Assembly (NCBI GenBank): GCA_002919305.1
Contig: PKFB01000015.1
Coordinates: forward strand, 126,793-190,792
Direction: 5' to 3'
DNA: 64,000 bases
Source: Actinomycetales bacterium
GTDB lineage: Bacteria; Actinomycetota; Actinomycetes; Mycobacteriales; Micromonosporaceae
The notes below the pieces were generated by a model, which had not been told where the DNA came from, searched no databases, and was given only the letters and a program-made list of their open reading frames with translations. Made by a program: the position numbers and the translations under genes. This document shows positions 27,400 through 36,717 of this stretch, piece by piece (the stretch's first letter is position 1; each line of letters opens with the position of its first letter).

Positions 27400-29049
27400 C
27401 TACATCCTGTCTGGTGCGGAGACACCCAACAGTTCCAGGCCGCTGGCCAACACGATCCGGGAGGCCTCGACCAGCCACAGCCGTGCCCGGTGCAGGTCAG
27501 TGGTGGCCTCGTCCCCTCGGGGCAGGATCCGGCACGCGTCGTAGAAGCGGTGATAGGTGCCGGCCAGCTCCTCCAGGTACCGCGCTATCCGGTGCGGCTC
27601 CCGCAGCTCCGCCGCGGTCTGGACCACCTCCGGGAACTCCCCCAGCGCCTTGAGCAGGTCACTCTCCCGCGGGTGATCCAGCAGCGCGGGGTTGAACGGC
27701 TCCCGGTCGACCCCCAGCTCGGCGGCGTTACGCAGCAGAGACGCGATCCGGGCGTGCGCGTACTGCACGTAGTAGACCGGGTTGTCGTTGGTGGTACGCG
27801 TCCACAGGTCGATATCCAGGTCAATCGGCGAGTCGAGGGAGTAACGCGCCAGGGCGTACCGCGCGGCGTCAACCCCGATGGCCTCCACCAGGTCCTCGAG
27901 GGTGATGATCGTGCCGGCGCGCTTGCTCGACCGGACTGGTTCCCCGTCACGGAGCAGATTGACGAACTGCCCGATCCTGACCTCCAAGGTCTGGTCGGGA
28001 TCATCGCCGAAGCAGGCCGCCATCGCCCGCAGCCGGCCGACGTAGCCGTGGTGGTCAGCGCCCAACAGAAGCACGACCCGGTCAAATCCACGCTGCCGCT
28101 TATCCAGGTAGTACGCGCAGTCGGCCGCGAAATAAGTCCATGATCCATTACTGCGGACCAGCACCCGGTCTCGGTCATCTCCGAAATCTGTAGTCCGCAG
28201 CCAGACCGCGCCGTCGGCCTCATATACGTGCCCCTCGGCCCGCAGCCGGTCCAGCGCCGCCTGCAACTCACCCCGCCGGTGCAGGTCCGACTCGCTGAAG
28301 AACACATCGAAGTGGACCCCGAAATCGGCCAGCGAGGTCTCAATCTCCTCCAGCATCAGGCGCAGCCCCTCGGCCCGGAAGATCGCCTGAGGGTCGGGGG
28401 ACGACAACGCGTCGGGGCGGGCCTTCAGGACGGCCTGGGCGACATCCTCGATGTACTGGCCCTTGTAACCGTCCTCCGGGACCGGTTCTCCACGGGCAGC
28501 GGCGAGCAGGGAGGCCGCAAACCGGTCAACCTGGCTCCCCGCGTCATTGACGTAGTATTCGGCGGTCACATCCGCGCCGACCGCCCGCAACAGGCGGACC
28601 AGAGCATCCCCCACGGCGGCCCACCGCGCCCCACCGATGTGAATCGGGCCGGTCGGGTTGGCCGAAACGAATTCCAGATTCACACGTTGCTTGGCGTGTC
28701 GGTCAGAACGCCCGTACGCGCGTCCCGCAGTCACGATCGTCCGCGCGAGCTCACCGGCGGCCGCGGCCTGCAAGCGGATATTCAGAAAACCCGGCCCGGC
28801 GACCTCGACATCGGCGATTCCTGGTTCCTCGCGGAGCCGTTCGGCAACCCAGCCAGCCAATTCCCTTGGCGCCACCCCGGCCCGCTTGGCGACCTGCAGG
28901 ACCAACGTGGAGGCGTAATCACCGTGGGCAGGATTGCGGGGACGCTCCACGGTGGTATTTTCGGGCAGGACCGAAGTATCCAACCCACGTGCGGTGAAGA
29001 CCGACACGACGGCGGAGAGAACGGCATCAGCAAGCTTGGCGGGAGTCAC
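27400..29049 (-). CDS. argS: Arginyl-tRNA synthetase
   Basis: Charges tRNA-Arg. The 549-aa class I synthetase has the N-terminal additional domain, the HIGH-like motif [12 protein letters not shown], and a C-terminal anticodon-binding DALR domain ([15 protein letters not shown]). The KMSKS-equivalent region reads [16 protein letters not shown], as in many bacterial ArgRS. Start GTG at 29049 without a clear ribosome site, perhaps leaderless. It is the first gene of the argS-lysA-hom-thrC operon. A tRNA-Arg gene lies 3 kb away. Confidence 0.96.
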   Translation of the reverse strand: MTPAKLADAVLSAVVSVFTARGLDTSVLPENTTVERPRNPAHGDYASTLVLQVAKRAGVAPRELAGWVAERLREEPGIADVEVAGPGFLNIRLQAAAAGELARTIVTAGRAYGRSDRHAKQRVNLEFVSANPTGPIHIGGARWAAVGDALVRLLRAVGADVTAEYYVNDAGSQVDRFAASLLAAARGEPVPEDGYKGQYIEDVAQAVLKARPDALSSPDPQAIFRAEGLRLMLEEIETSLADFGVHFDVFFSESDLHRRGELQAALDRLRAEGHVYEADGAVWLRTTDFGDDRDRVLVRSNGSWTYFAADCAYYLDKRQRGFDRVVLLLGADHHGYVGRLRAMAACFGDDPDQTLEVRIGQFVNLLRDGEPVRSSKRAGTIITLEDLVEAIGVDAARYALARYSLDSPIDLDIDLWTRTTNDNPVYYVQYAHARIASLLRNAAELGVDREPFNPALLDHPRESDLLKALGEFPEVVQTAAELREPHRIARYLEELAGTYHRFYDACRILPRGDEATTDLHRARLWLVEASRIVLASGLELLGVSAPDRM

Positions 29050-29147
29050 CGCGCCATGCTAACGAGGGTAGAGTCGAAGTCCTTGCGGTATCCCAGGGTT
29101 TGAGCGCCCTGGACTCCCCGTCCCGACCCCGGAGCGTGGAAAGCCCC

Positions 29148-30152
29148 ATGAGCACGAACACGACATCGAGTGGCCGTCCGCGACGCAACTCGGGCAAGTC
29201 CGCCTCACGGTCGGCGGCCAAGGCCGGCTCCTCGAAGACTCGCTCGGCGAAGGAGAGCCCGAGCAAGGCCAACAAGTCGACCGTGGCCACTGTAGAGGAG
29301 CCTGTCGAGACCACGCCGGTAGAGAACGAGGAATCCACCGAGCAGAAGGCTACCGGGGCCACGGAGAAGGAGCCCGCAGGGAAGCGTAATAGCGCCGACA
29401 CCAAGTCGGAGCGTACCTCGCCGTCGAAGACGGCTTCCCGGCCCGGTGGTTCCGCCGGGAAGCGCCCTGCCGCCCGGACCACCCCAGGCGCGCGGAAGAA
29501 CACCGGACGCCGCCCGATCGCGCCGGTGAAGGTCTCCGCTGGACGCCCATGGGGCATGATCGCGCTGTTCACTTCGGTCGGACTCCTCGCCGCCGCGATC
29601 ATCGGTTGGACCGCCTACACCGCCTGGTTCGACAGCTTGAGCTGGGAGGAGCAGGCCGCTCGAATCCCCGGAATCATCAACTACCGCGAGGAAAACCCTG
29701 ACATTCTGACCCGTACCCACGTCGCCGATGACCTCACCTACTCGGTGACGCCGCCGGTGGGTGGTGACCACAACAGCTACTGGCAGAACTGCATGGGCGA
29801 CGTCTACGACGAGCCCATCGCCGATGAGCACGCCGTCCACAGCCTGGAGCACGGCGCGGTGTGGATCACCTACGACCCCGAACGGGTCTCCGAAGCCGAC
29901 ATCGAGCTGCTCGCCGACCGCGTCGAAGGCACCGACTACATGCTGCTAAGCCCGTACCCCGGCCAGGAATCCCCCATCTCCCTCCAGGCCTGGGGCTACC
30001 AGCTACGCATCGACTCCGCCTCCGACGAGCGCATCGACGACTTCATCCAGGCGCTCCGCCTCAACGCCTCCGTGGAGCCCGGTGCCGCCTGCTCCGGCGG
30101 TATCACGGTCACCGGCACTCAGCCACGGAACCTCGATGGCGGGGGCATGTGA
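29148..30152 (+). CDS. DUF3105 membrane-anchored protein, long Lys/Ser-rich tail (copy 1)
   Basis: The 334-aa product starts at the ATG at 29148, after TGGAAAG. An upstream in-frame start at 29100 is less likely. Residues 1-125 are a low-complexity, Ser/Lys/Thr-rich cytoplasmic region, followed by one membrane helix (MIALFTSVGLLAAAIIGW) and an external DUF3105 domain with VTPPVGGDHNSYWQNCMG, EHAVHSLEHGAVWITY and LLSPYPGQ. The conserved Cys, His and Glu residues suggest a metal or redox role, but the function of DUF3105 is unknown. The C-terminal half is almost identical in DNA to the second copy 1.9 kb downstream. A DUF305 gene lies between them. Confidence 0.85.
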   Translation: MSTNTTSSGRPRRNSGKSASRSAAKAGSSKTRSAKESPSKANKSTVATVEEPVETTPVENEESTEQKATGATEKEPAGKRNSADTKSERTSPSKTASRPGGSAGKRPAARTTPGARKNTGRRPIAPVKVSAGRPWGMIALFTSVGLLAAAIIGWTAYTAWFDSLSWEEQAARIPGIINYREENPDILTRTHVADDLTYSVTPPVGGDHNSYWQNCMGDVYDEPIADEHAVHSLEHGAVWITYDPERVSEADIELLADRVEGTDYMLLSPYPGQESPISLQAWGYQLRIDSASDERIDDFIQALRLNASVEPGAACSGGITVTGTQPRNLDGGGM

Positions 30153-30195
30153 CACAACCGTGATCCTTCACCGGTGAACGGACGAGGTCGCAGGG

Positions 30196-30930
30196 ATGGC
30201 CATGACGAGTGAATCCGGCAACCAGAACCTGGTGATGGACCCCGACCACGCTGATCCCGACCCTGTCGAGGCCGACCTCGACGCGAGGGCCGCGGCCTCC
30301 CCGGACCCATCGTCCGCAACCAGTCGGCGGCGCAGCCTCCTGACGGCCCTGGCCGCCAGCCTGCTGGCGTTGATCATTGGCTTCGGGGTCGGTGTCCTGG
30401 TAGGTCGACCGGACTACCCGGACGCCGACTCCCCCGAGGCGGGTTTCCTCCGCGACATGTCTGTCCACCACGGTCAGGCCGTCACCATGGGGATGACGGC
30501 CTACCAGCGCGCGGCGACCCAAGAGGTACGCCAGGTGGGCTACGACATCGCCACCACTCAACAGGCCCAGATCGGCATCATGCGCGCCTGGCTGGACACC
30601 TGGGAGGTGCCGCTGACCGGGGATGAGCCGGCGATGTCGTGGATGCCGGAGGGGATGAACGAGCTGCTCCCCGACGGCCGGATGCCGGGCATGGCTTCCA
30701 ACGAGGAACTCGCCGAACTCAGCGCCGCCGAGGGGACCGACGTCGACATCCTCTTCTGCCAGCTCATGATCACCCACCACATCGCGGGCGTTCACATGGC
30801 CCAGGAAATCCTGAGGATTTCGGACCAGCCGGATGTGATCTGGCTTGCCGAACAGATCGTGAGCGGTCAGCAAAGCGAGATCGACCTGCTGACCCGCCTC
30901 CTCAACGGCCTCGGCGCCTCCCCACGCTGA
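30196..30930 (+). CDS. DUF305 membrane-anchored protein
   Basis: The 244-aa protein has one membrane helix (LLTALAASLLALIIGFGVGV, about residues 52-75) and an external DUF305 four-helix domain. It has both family signatures: FLRDMSVHHGQAVTMGM and LMITHHIAGVHMAQE. These paired His/Met sites are ferritin-like, and metal (copper) binding has been suggested for the family. The gap to the preceding DUF3105 gene is 43 bases, so they are probably co-transcribed. DUF305 and DUF3105 genes often neighbour each other in actinobacteria. The start could also be the ATG at 30202. Confidence 0.88.
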   Translation: MAMTSESGNQNLVMDPDHADPDPVEADLDARAAASPDPSSATSRRRSLLTALAASLLALIIGFGVGVLVGRPDYPDADSPEAGFLRDMSVHHGQAVTMGMTAYQRAATQEVRQVGYDIATTQQAQIGIMRAWLDTWEVPLTGDEPAMSWMPEGMNELLPDGRMPGMASNEELAELSAAEGTDVDILFCQLMITHHIAGVHMAQEILRISDQPDVIWLAEQIVSGQQSEIDLLTRLLNGLGASPR

Positions 30931-31053
30931 CGCCCGTTCCCTCAGGCCTACCTGTGATTTTTGGAACAATATCGGCCCACGACCAGTCTTGAGCCCATCT
31001 CTCAGATTCGGGCGATACGGTGACTTTTTGCCGATAAGCGACAGGATGGTGCG

Positions 31054-32016
31054 GTGTCCGATTCGCAGCAGTCTCCTCATCCCTGGGCGCGTCCGGAGTC
31101 CGGTTCCTCACCGGGGTATCCGGCGGCCCCTCTGACCGAAAGCGCAGCCTCACCCTCATGGAACCCCACCCTCGGCTGGGAGGCCGGAACACCACCGAAC
31201 CCCACCTGGGATGCCCCACCGAATCCTTCCCTGGACGCACCCTCACCTGATCCCGCGTGGTCTTCCTCACAAGATCCCGCGTGGAACCAGCCGCAGGACC
31301 CTGCGTGGACTAACCCACCCGGCCCTGCCTGGAACCCCCCGATGCCCCCTGGGCCCACGACGGGCACCCCACCGACCGACGCGTCGTGGCCCACGCCACC
31401 CGCCCCCAACGTCCTGATCCCACCCCGCCCCACCAGCCGCTCGCCCAAGGCGCTCATCATCTCGCTGATCGTCCTCGGGCTGCTGGGCATGCTGGGCGTG
31501 GGAGGGTTCATCCTCTACTCCCGGCCCAACCCCGGGTATGGGGACGCCCTTGTTAATTACCGCGAGACACGCCCGGAGATCCTGACCCGTGAGCATGTAA
31601 TGGGGGACATCAACTACCCGGTCACGCCACCGGTGGGCGGTAACCACCACCCCATGTGGCAAAGCTGCATGGGCGACGTCTACGACGAGCGGATTCCCGA
31701 CGAGCACGCCGTCCACAGCCTGGAGCACGGCGCGGTGTGGATCACCTACGACCCCGAACGGGTCACGGCAGACGACATCAGACTGCTCGCCGAGCGTGTC
31801 GAAGGTATCGACTTCATGATGCTGAGCCCGTACCCCGGCCAGGAATCCCCCATCTCCCTCCAGGCCTGGGGCTACCAGCTACGCGTCGCCACCGCCACCG
31901 ACGAACGCATCGACAGATTCATCCAGGACTACCGGATAACCGCCTCGATTGAGGCCGGCGCGGCGTGCTCAGCAGGGGTCAACATCACCGGTACCACCCC
32001 GCTGGACCTCTACTGA
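31054..32016 (+). CDS. DUF3105 membrane-anchored protein, Pro-rich tail (copy 2)
   Basis: A 320-aa product with a GTG start (SDSQQSPHPWARPES). Residues 1-130 are rich in Pro/Trp with repeated WN-P-DPAW units, then one membrane helix (ALIISLIVLGLLGMLGVGGF) and the DUF3105 domain: VTPPVGGNHHPMWQSCMGD, EHAVHSLEHGAVWITY, LLSPYPGQ-type motif. Only the cytoplasmic tail differs from copy 1 (Pro/Trp-rich here, Lys/Ser-rich there), suggesting different partners for the same external domain. Long blocks of DNA are identical to copy 1. Confidence 0.85.
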   Translation: MSDSQQSPHPWARPESGSSPGYPAAPLTESAASPSWNPTLGWEAGTPPNPTWDAPPNPSLDAPSPDPAWSSSQDPAWNQPQDPAWTNPPGPAWNPPMPPGPTTGTPPTDASWPTPPAPNVLIPPRPTSRSPKALIISLIVLGLLGMLGVGGFILYSRPNPGYGDALVNYRETRPEILTREHVMGDINYPVTPPVGGNHHPMWQSCMGDVYDERIPDEHAVHSLEHGAVWITYDPERVTADDIRLLAERVEGIDFMMLSPYPGQESPISLQAWGYQLRVATATDERIDRFIQDYRITASIEAGAACSAGVNITGTTPLDLY

Positions 32017-32102
32017 CCTCGGTGACGTATCCATCGCGGTACATCCAGGACGCCCCCGCCAGCACCCTGCCCGGTCGACCTGATATCGTTCAGAAGGCGC
32101 CA

Positions 32103-32174
32103 GCCCCCGTAGCTCAGGGGATAGAGCACCGCCCTCCGGAGGCGGGTGCGCAGGTTCGAATCCTGCCGGGGGCA
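32103..32174 (+). tRNA. tRNA-Arg, anticodon CCG
   Basis: A complete cloverleaf: acceptor stem GCCCCCG/CGGGGGC, D arm GCTCAGGGGATAGAGC, anticodon stem CCGCC/GGCGG with loop CTCCGGA (anticodon CCG, reads CGG), and T arm with GGTTCGAATCC. The discriminator is A. CCA is not encoded. It is followed by a clear terminator. Confidence 0.97.
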
Positions 32175-32192
32175 CCCACTCTGACCAGTTCG

Positions 32193-32217
32193 AATGCTCG
32201 GCACAACGCCGAGCATT
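32193..32217 (+). terminator. tRNA-Arg terminator
   Basis: AATGCTCGGC/GCCGAGCATT 10-bp stem with ACAAC loop, followed by TTGGCTTTTT, a textbook intrinsic terminator. Confidence 0.9.
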
Positions 32218-32304
32218 TGGCTTTTTGACCTCATGTGTGACACCAGTTACGGGTCTCGGTTTCCCCACTGGTTGTCGTCTACTCCATGTGGCTTTCAGGG
32301 CCCG

Positions 32305-32324
32305 GGGTACGCCGCGGCGTACCC
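32305..32324. repeat. 20-nt perfect palindrome
   Basis: GGGTACGCCGCGGCGTACCC is fully self-complementary. It lies in the 250-base gap after tRNA-Arg. It could be a protein-binding site or cruciform. No gene is evident in 32218-32467. Confidence 0.55.
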
Positions 32325-32467
32325 GTACAGCGTCAGACGCTCAGTCGACCGCATAGCTGCCTCGGATCGCTCGGTCATGGGGTGACCAGCGCGATCGCGG
32401 CGCTGGCCTCATAGGGCTGTCGGACACGGGATTGCCACCACGTAGTGGTACTTGATACGCCTCCCCC

Positions 32468-33560
32468 GTGTCCGAACAGGATCAATCAACCAGGCGATGG
32501 CGAAAGCTGCGTCAATCACAGCGTAGTGCGCTAAAGCGCCTCGTATCTGCCCGAAAGGGCGACCGCGGAGTGGCTGCGATCCCCGTCAGGGATGTTCTGC
32601 GAAATCGCTCTGGGGTAGTCGCTGGGGTAGCCCTGGCGTTGCTTGTGGGATATGTGCTACTGCTGTTGCTCGGCAGCCCGGATTTCACCCCCGTCAATAA
32701 GACTCTCGATCCTAGGTACACACTCGATCTCGTCAGGCTCAGTTTCGGAATCGTCGCTGGTGTCGGCGGTGTCGCCGCCCTGGTGCTGACCATGCGCCGG
32801 CAGCGTGTCAACGAAGCCGAACATCGCCTCAACCAATCCAGCCAAGAGCGCGAAAACACCAAGCTTTACAACGAGCGCTTTACCCGAGCCTCAGAACAGC
32901 TCGACTCCGATAAAGCCGCGGTCCGACTCGCCGGGGTGTATGCGATGGCCAGCCTCGCCGACGACTGGAAAGCGGGCCGGCAACAATGCATCGACATGCT
33001 CTGCGCATACCTGCGTATGCCCTACACCCCACCCACCGATCCCAACGACGACGAAGCACGAGAAGCCGCCGACGTCGACGACAAGGAGAAACGGCGGGAG
33101 CTACAAGAACAGCACACTCAAGAACGCCAAGTACGGCACACCATCATCCGGGTTATCCGCGACCGCCTGCGCCTGCCCACGACCAACTCTTGTTCCTAGC
33201 AGGGGCACGATTTCGACTTCACCGGCGCTGTCTTCGATGGCGGTGACTTCAGCGACACGGTATTCGCCGACGTCACAATCGGCTTCACCAACGCAACGTT
33301 CTCCGCAGGCACAGTGAACTTCAGCCACGTGACGTTCGCTAGCGGCGCCATGCGTTTTTTAACGCGACGTTCTCCGGTAGCACGGTGAACTTCAACAACG
33401 CACGTTCCCCGGCGGCACAGTAAACTTCAACCATACGGCTTTATATGGCAGTAAGCTGGACTTCAGCGACGCGAAGTTCTCCGGCGGGATTGTTGACTTG
33501 TCCCGCGTAAGTCACTGCAGCGTTCCCCGATCTTCGACAAAGAGGTCCTCGCCAACCCCC
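32468..33560 (+). pseudogene. Frameshifted pentapeptide-repeat membrane protein
   Basis: The first 243 codons (32468-33199) encode two membrane helices (VAGVALALLVGYVLLLLLG and LSFGIVAGVGGVAALVL) and the segment YNERFTRASEQLDSDKAAVR typical of Streptomyces-type membrane proteins with C-terminal pentapeptide repeats. The frame then stops, but the repeats continue in another frame: DFDFTGAVFDGGDFS and NATFSAGTVNFSHVTF. A second shift near 33400 (lost base) is followed by more repeats, LDFSDAKFSGG. At least two frameshifts mean the gene is dead or the N-terminal part survives alone. Beyond 33560 the sequence decays. Confidence 0.8.
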
Positions 33561-34122
33561 AGACGGACTCCGTCTCCCGGAACAGCATTCTCGAAATAGA
33601 TAAAATGCCTCATCCGTACCTGGACCAACAATCGAGACACCATCAACACCAAGCCCTCAATAAGCGCGGCACCGTTGAAGGCTCAAATAGGCAATGAATA
33701 CCCAGAGCCCGCCCCTGCGCCCGCCTTGAGCGTGTTCGTGCGTTTGCAGTTTCCCTTCGTGACTGGCAACCAGCGGGTCGACACACCACGTCGACCCGCT
33801 GACGGAAAGGTGGGGTGTGTAGTGGACGCTGGTTGGCCTGGAGGTAGCCATCCCACGGCCGGTACACAGGTTTGGGTCTTGTCGGGACACCCTTCCTACA
33901 GCCGCGAGGAGCCCGTGACGAGCGGTACGCGGTCAGGGGTACACCATCAGACACATCACATCGAACTTTATCTATCAAATCACTCTGCCCCATCACCGCG
34001 GCGCTGATCATCACCGCAGGTCAGAAGGGCTCTCGCCCCGCCACCTCCGTAATGCGGATCACCCCAAAGCGCAGGTAAAAAGCGCTTGACTTAAAGTTCG
34101 GTTGAAGATTGAGGCTGTGGGC
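33561..34122. other. Decayed or non-coding region before the MFS gene
   Basis: No supportable gene. It includes a perfect 11-bp hairpin AGCGGGTCGAC/GTCGACCCGCT at 33772-33800. Near the end, TTGACT at 34086-34091 with the nearby CTTAAAGTTCGGTTGAAG (an imperfect inverted repeat of MerR/SoxR-operator style) probably forms part of the promoter of the MFS gene. This part is tentative. Confidence 0.45.
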
Positions 34123-35502
34123 ATGACGACCGCGCAGCCCACTACTCACACCACATCGGCCAGGCCTAAGCCTGGCCTGCTCAACGCCCGCTACCGTGCC
34201 TTCACGGTGGGATCCATCGCGTTGACCTCTCTGTCAGCGTTTGAGGCGCTCGCGGTGGCGACCGCGATGCCCACGGTGGCTGAGGCGCTTCATGGTTTGG
34301 CCCTGTATGCCCTCGCCTTTGGTATGCCGATGGCCGCCAGCGTCGTCGGCATGGTGACCTCCGGGGTCTGGAGCGACGCTCGGGGTCCTGTGGCTCCGAT
34401 GCTGCATGGCATCGGCTGGTTCGCTCTTGGCCTGCTGATCGCGGGGACCGCACCAGCCATGGAGATGGTGGTTGTGGGACGCGCGGTGCAGGGTTTCGGT
34501 ACAGGCATGTTCTCTGTCGCGCTGTACGTCGTCGTCGCCCGCCTGTATCCCTCAGAACTCCATCCGAAGATCTTCGGGACATTCGCCGCGGCCTGGGTAG
34601 TGCCTTCCCTCATCGGTCCCGCCATCGCCGGCGGAATCGTGGAGTATCTGCACTGGCGCTTGATCTTCCTGGCGGCTCCCGCGCTGATCGTCGTGGCGGC
34701 GCTGCTGATGTGGCCCGGACTGCGGAACCTTCCTCCGACCACTCCCACCAGCCTGGCATCCGGTTCTCTGCAACGGATCGGCTGGGCGGCCGGTGCGGCT
34801 GTCAGCGCGGCGCTGCTGCACTACGCGGGGCAGCAGCGCAACCTGATGGCCGGTGTGCTCCTAGTCGTGGCGCTGATCGGGCTCACCATCTGCGCACCCC
34901 GGTTGCTCCCCGCCGGCTTCCTGCGTGCCCGCCGGGGCATCCCCGCGGTGGTGTTGCTGCGTGCCCTGACCGCCTCCGCTTTCTTCGGCGCCGAGGTCTT
35001 CATCCCCTTGATGCTGTCGCGCGAACGCGGGCTGCCTCCCGCCCTGGCCGGGTTGGCGTTGACGATGGCTTCGTTGGCCTGGGCGGCGGGGTCCTGGCTG
35101 CAGGGCTGGTCACGGCAACCCCTGTCCCGTACGGCTCTGCTGCGGCTGGGCCTCCTGCTGATCGCGTCGGGTATCGGGGTGGCCGCTTTGACCGTGACTG
35201 AGCTGGTGCCGGTGTTCGTCGGCATTCTGGGTTGGGGTGTCGCTGGGCTTGGAATGGGGGTGTTCTACCCGATCCTGTCGGTGCTCATCCTCGAGCTGTC
35301 CTCCCCTGAGGAGCAGGGCCGCAACAGTTCCGCGCTGCAGCTTGGGGAGTCTTTGTGGGCCGCCGTCACGCTTGCGCTGGTGGGCACTTTGTTCGCGGCG
35401 TCCGCCGACCCCGGCCTGGGCACGTACCTGACGGGCTTCGCCTTGACGGGTGCGCTCGCGCTGTTCGCCGCCACGCTGACTTCACGGGTACGCCCGGCCT
35501 GA
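34123..35502 (+). CDS. Major facilitator superfamily transporter (drug exporter type)
   Basis: The 459-aa protein is almost wholly hydrophobic with about 12-14 predicted helices. The first helix carries ALTSLSAFEALAVATAMPTV, the antiporter-like motif region of DHA-type exporters, and the loop between helices 2 and 3 reads GVWSDARGP, a variant of the DRxGRR motif. The substrate is unknown, and drug or metabolite efflux by proton antiport is likely. I chose the ATG at 34123. An in-frame TTG at 34102 is less likely. A hairpin follows the stop. There is no adjacent regulator gene. Confidence 0.85.
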   Translation: MTTAQPTTHTTSARPKPGLLNARYRAFTVGSIALTSLSAFEALAVATAMPTVAEALHGLALYALAFGMPMAASVVGMVTSGVWSDARGPVAPMLHGIGWFALGLLIAGTAPAMEMVVVGRAVQGFGTGMFSVALYVVVARLYPSELHPKIFGTFAAAWVVPSLIGPAIAGGIVEYLHWRLIFLAAPALIVVAALLMWPGLRNLPPTTPTSLASGSLQRIGWAAGAAVSAALLHYAGQQRNLMAGVLLVVALIGLTICAPRLLPAGFLRARRGIPAVVLLRALTASAFFGAEVFIPLMLSRERGLPPALAGLALTMASLAWAAGSWLQGWSRQPLSRTALLRLGLLLIASGIGVAALTVTELVPVFVGILGWGVAGLGMGVFYPILSVLILELSSPEEQGRNSSALQLGESLWAAVTLALVGTLFAASADPGLGTYLTGFALTGALALFAATLTSRVRPA

Positions 35503-35514
35503 GCGTTCCCGGTG

Positions 35515-35543
35515 CTGTGGGGCCGGCCTGGCCAGCCCCACAG
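35515..35543. terminator. Bidirectional hairpin between the MFS and VWA genes
   Basis: CTGTGGGGC (35515-35523) pairs with GCCCCACAG (35535-35543), with inner GGCC complementarity. It sits in the 48-base convergent gap. Confidence 0.7.
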
Positions 35544-35550
35544 TCACGCG

Positions 35551-36717
35551 TCAGCTCGTTCCGACGAAGTCACGCAGATCACGGCGTTCAATCGCGGCAG
35601 CCATCAGGTCCGGAAACCGATCCGGGGTGCAGGCGAAGGTCGGCACCCCGGAGGCCGCCAAGGCCGCGGCGTTGGCGCGGTGGTACGCCTGCCGCCCGTC
35701 ATCGGACAGGGCGAGCAGCACCACAACCTGAACCCCGGCGGTCATCAGCGCCGCGATCCGGCGCAGCAGCTCCTCGCGTACCCCACCCTCATACAGGTCG
35801 CTGATCAGGACGAAGATGGTGTCCCGAGGGCGGGTGATCAAGCCCTGGCAGTACGCGACGGCGCGGTTGATGTTCGTGCCGCCTCCCAGCTGGGTGCCGA
35901 AGAGAGTCTCAACCGGATCCCGCAGCTCCGGGGTCAGGTCGACCACCTCGGTGTCGAACACCACCAGGAAGGTGCGTAGAGCGCGCATCGAGGCGAGGAC
36001 CGCACCGAACACGCTGGCGTAGACCACCGACTCCGCCATCGAGCCGGACTGATCCACGCACAACACCACGTCCCGCTGCACCGCGGTGACGCGGCGTCCA
36101 TGACCGATCAGCCGTTCCGGTATGACGGTGCGGTACTCCGGCTGGTAGTGCTTCAAGTTCGCCCGGATCGTACGGTTCCAGTCGATGTCGTGGTGTCGGG
36201 GCCGGCTGATCCTGGCAGCCCGGTTGAGGGCTCCGGTGACGGCGGCGCGTGTCTGCTGTGCGATCCGCTGCTCCAGCTCCTCAACGACCTTCCGGACCAC
36301 GATGCGGGCGGTCTGCTTGGTCCGCTCCGGCATCACCTGGTTGAGCGAGAGCAGTGTGCTCACAAGGTGGATGTCCGGCTCGACCGCCTCCAGCAGCTCC
36401 GGCTCCATCAGCAGCCGGTTGAGGTTGAGGCGTTCAAGGGCGTCGCGTTGCATCACTTGAACCACGCTGGTAGGGAAGTAGGTCCGGATGTCCCCCAACC
36501 AGCGGGCGACCCTGGGGGCCGACGCCCTCAGACTGCCCTGTCGCCGGCCCCCGGTCGCCTCCTCCTCAGGGGAGCGGTACAGCGCCGCGAGAACGTTATC
36601 GATCGCGGCGTCGTCCCCGGTGAGCTGGCAGCCGGTACCCTCTCCAGCCGGATCCCCGCCGAGTACCAGCCGCCACCGCCGCAGCCGCTCCTGGTCACTG
36701 GTCAGGTCGCTGGTCAT
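35551..36717 (-). CDS. VWA (von Willebrand A) domain protein of a five-gene MoxR system
   Basis: A 388-aa cytoplasmic protein. The C-terminal VWA domain has an intact metal-ion site: VVLCVDQSGSMAES (MIDAS DxSxS), a TNINRAV turn and VLISDLYEGG. The N-terminal half is helical, of the CoxE/YehL-like type. VWA proteins of this kind act with MoxR AAA ATPases as metal-dependent adaptors or chaperones. It is the last gene of the operon, overlapping the DUF5682 gene by 4 bases. Confidence 0.9.
   Translation of the reverse strand: MTSDLTSDQERLRRWRLVLGGDPAGEGTGCQLTGDDAAIDNVLAALYRSPEEEATGGRRQGSLRASAPRVARWLGDIRTYFPTSVVQVMQRDALERLNLNRLLMEPELLEAVEPDIHLVSTLLSLNQVMPERTKQTARIVVRKVVEELEQRIAQQTRAAVTGALNRAARISRPRHHDIDWNRTIRANLKHYQPEYRTVIPERLIGHGRRVTAVQRDVVLCVDQSGSMAESVVYASVFGAVLASMRALRTFLVVFDTEVVDLTPELRDPVETLFGTQLGGGTNINRAVAYCQGLITRPRDTIFVLISDLYEGGVREELLRRIAALMTAGVQVVVLLALSDDGRQAYHRANAAALAASGVPTFACTPDRFPDLMAAAIERRDLRDFVGTS

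Noticed and set aside
32103..33560. Integrated element at tRNA-Arg
   Set aside because: No integrase gene and no repeat of the tRNA 3' end were found downstream.
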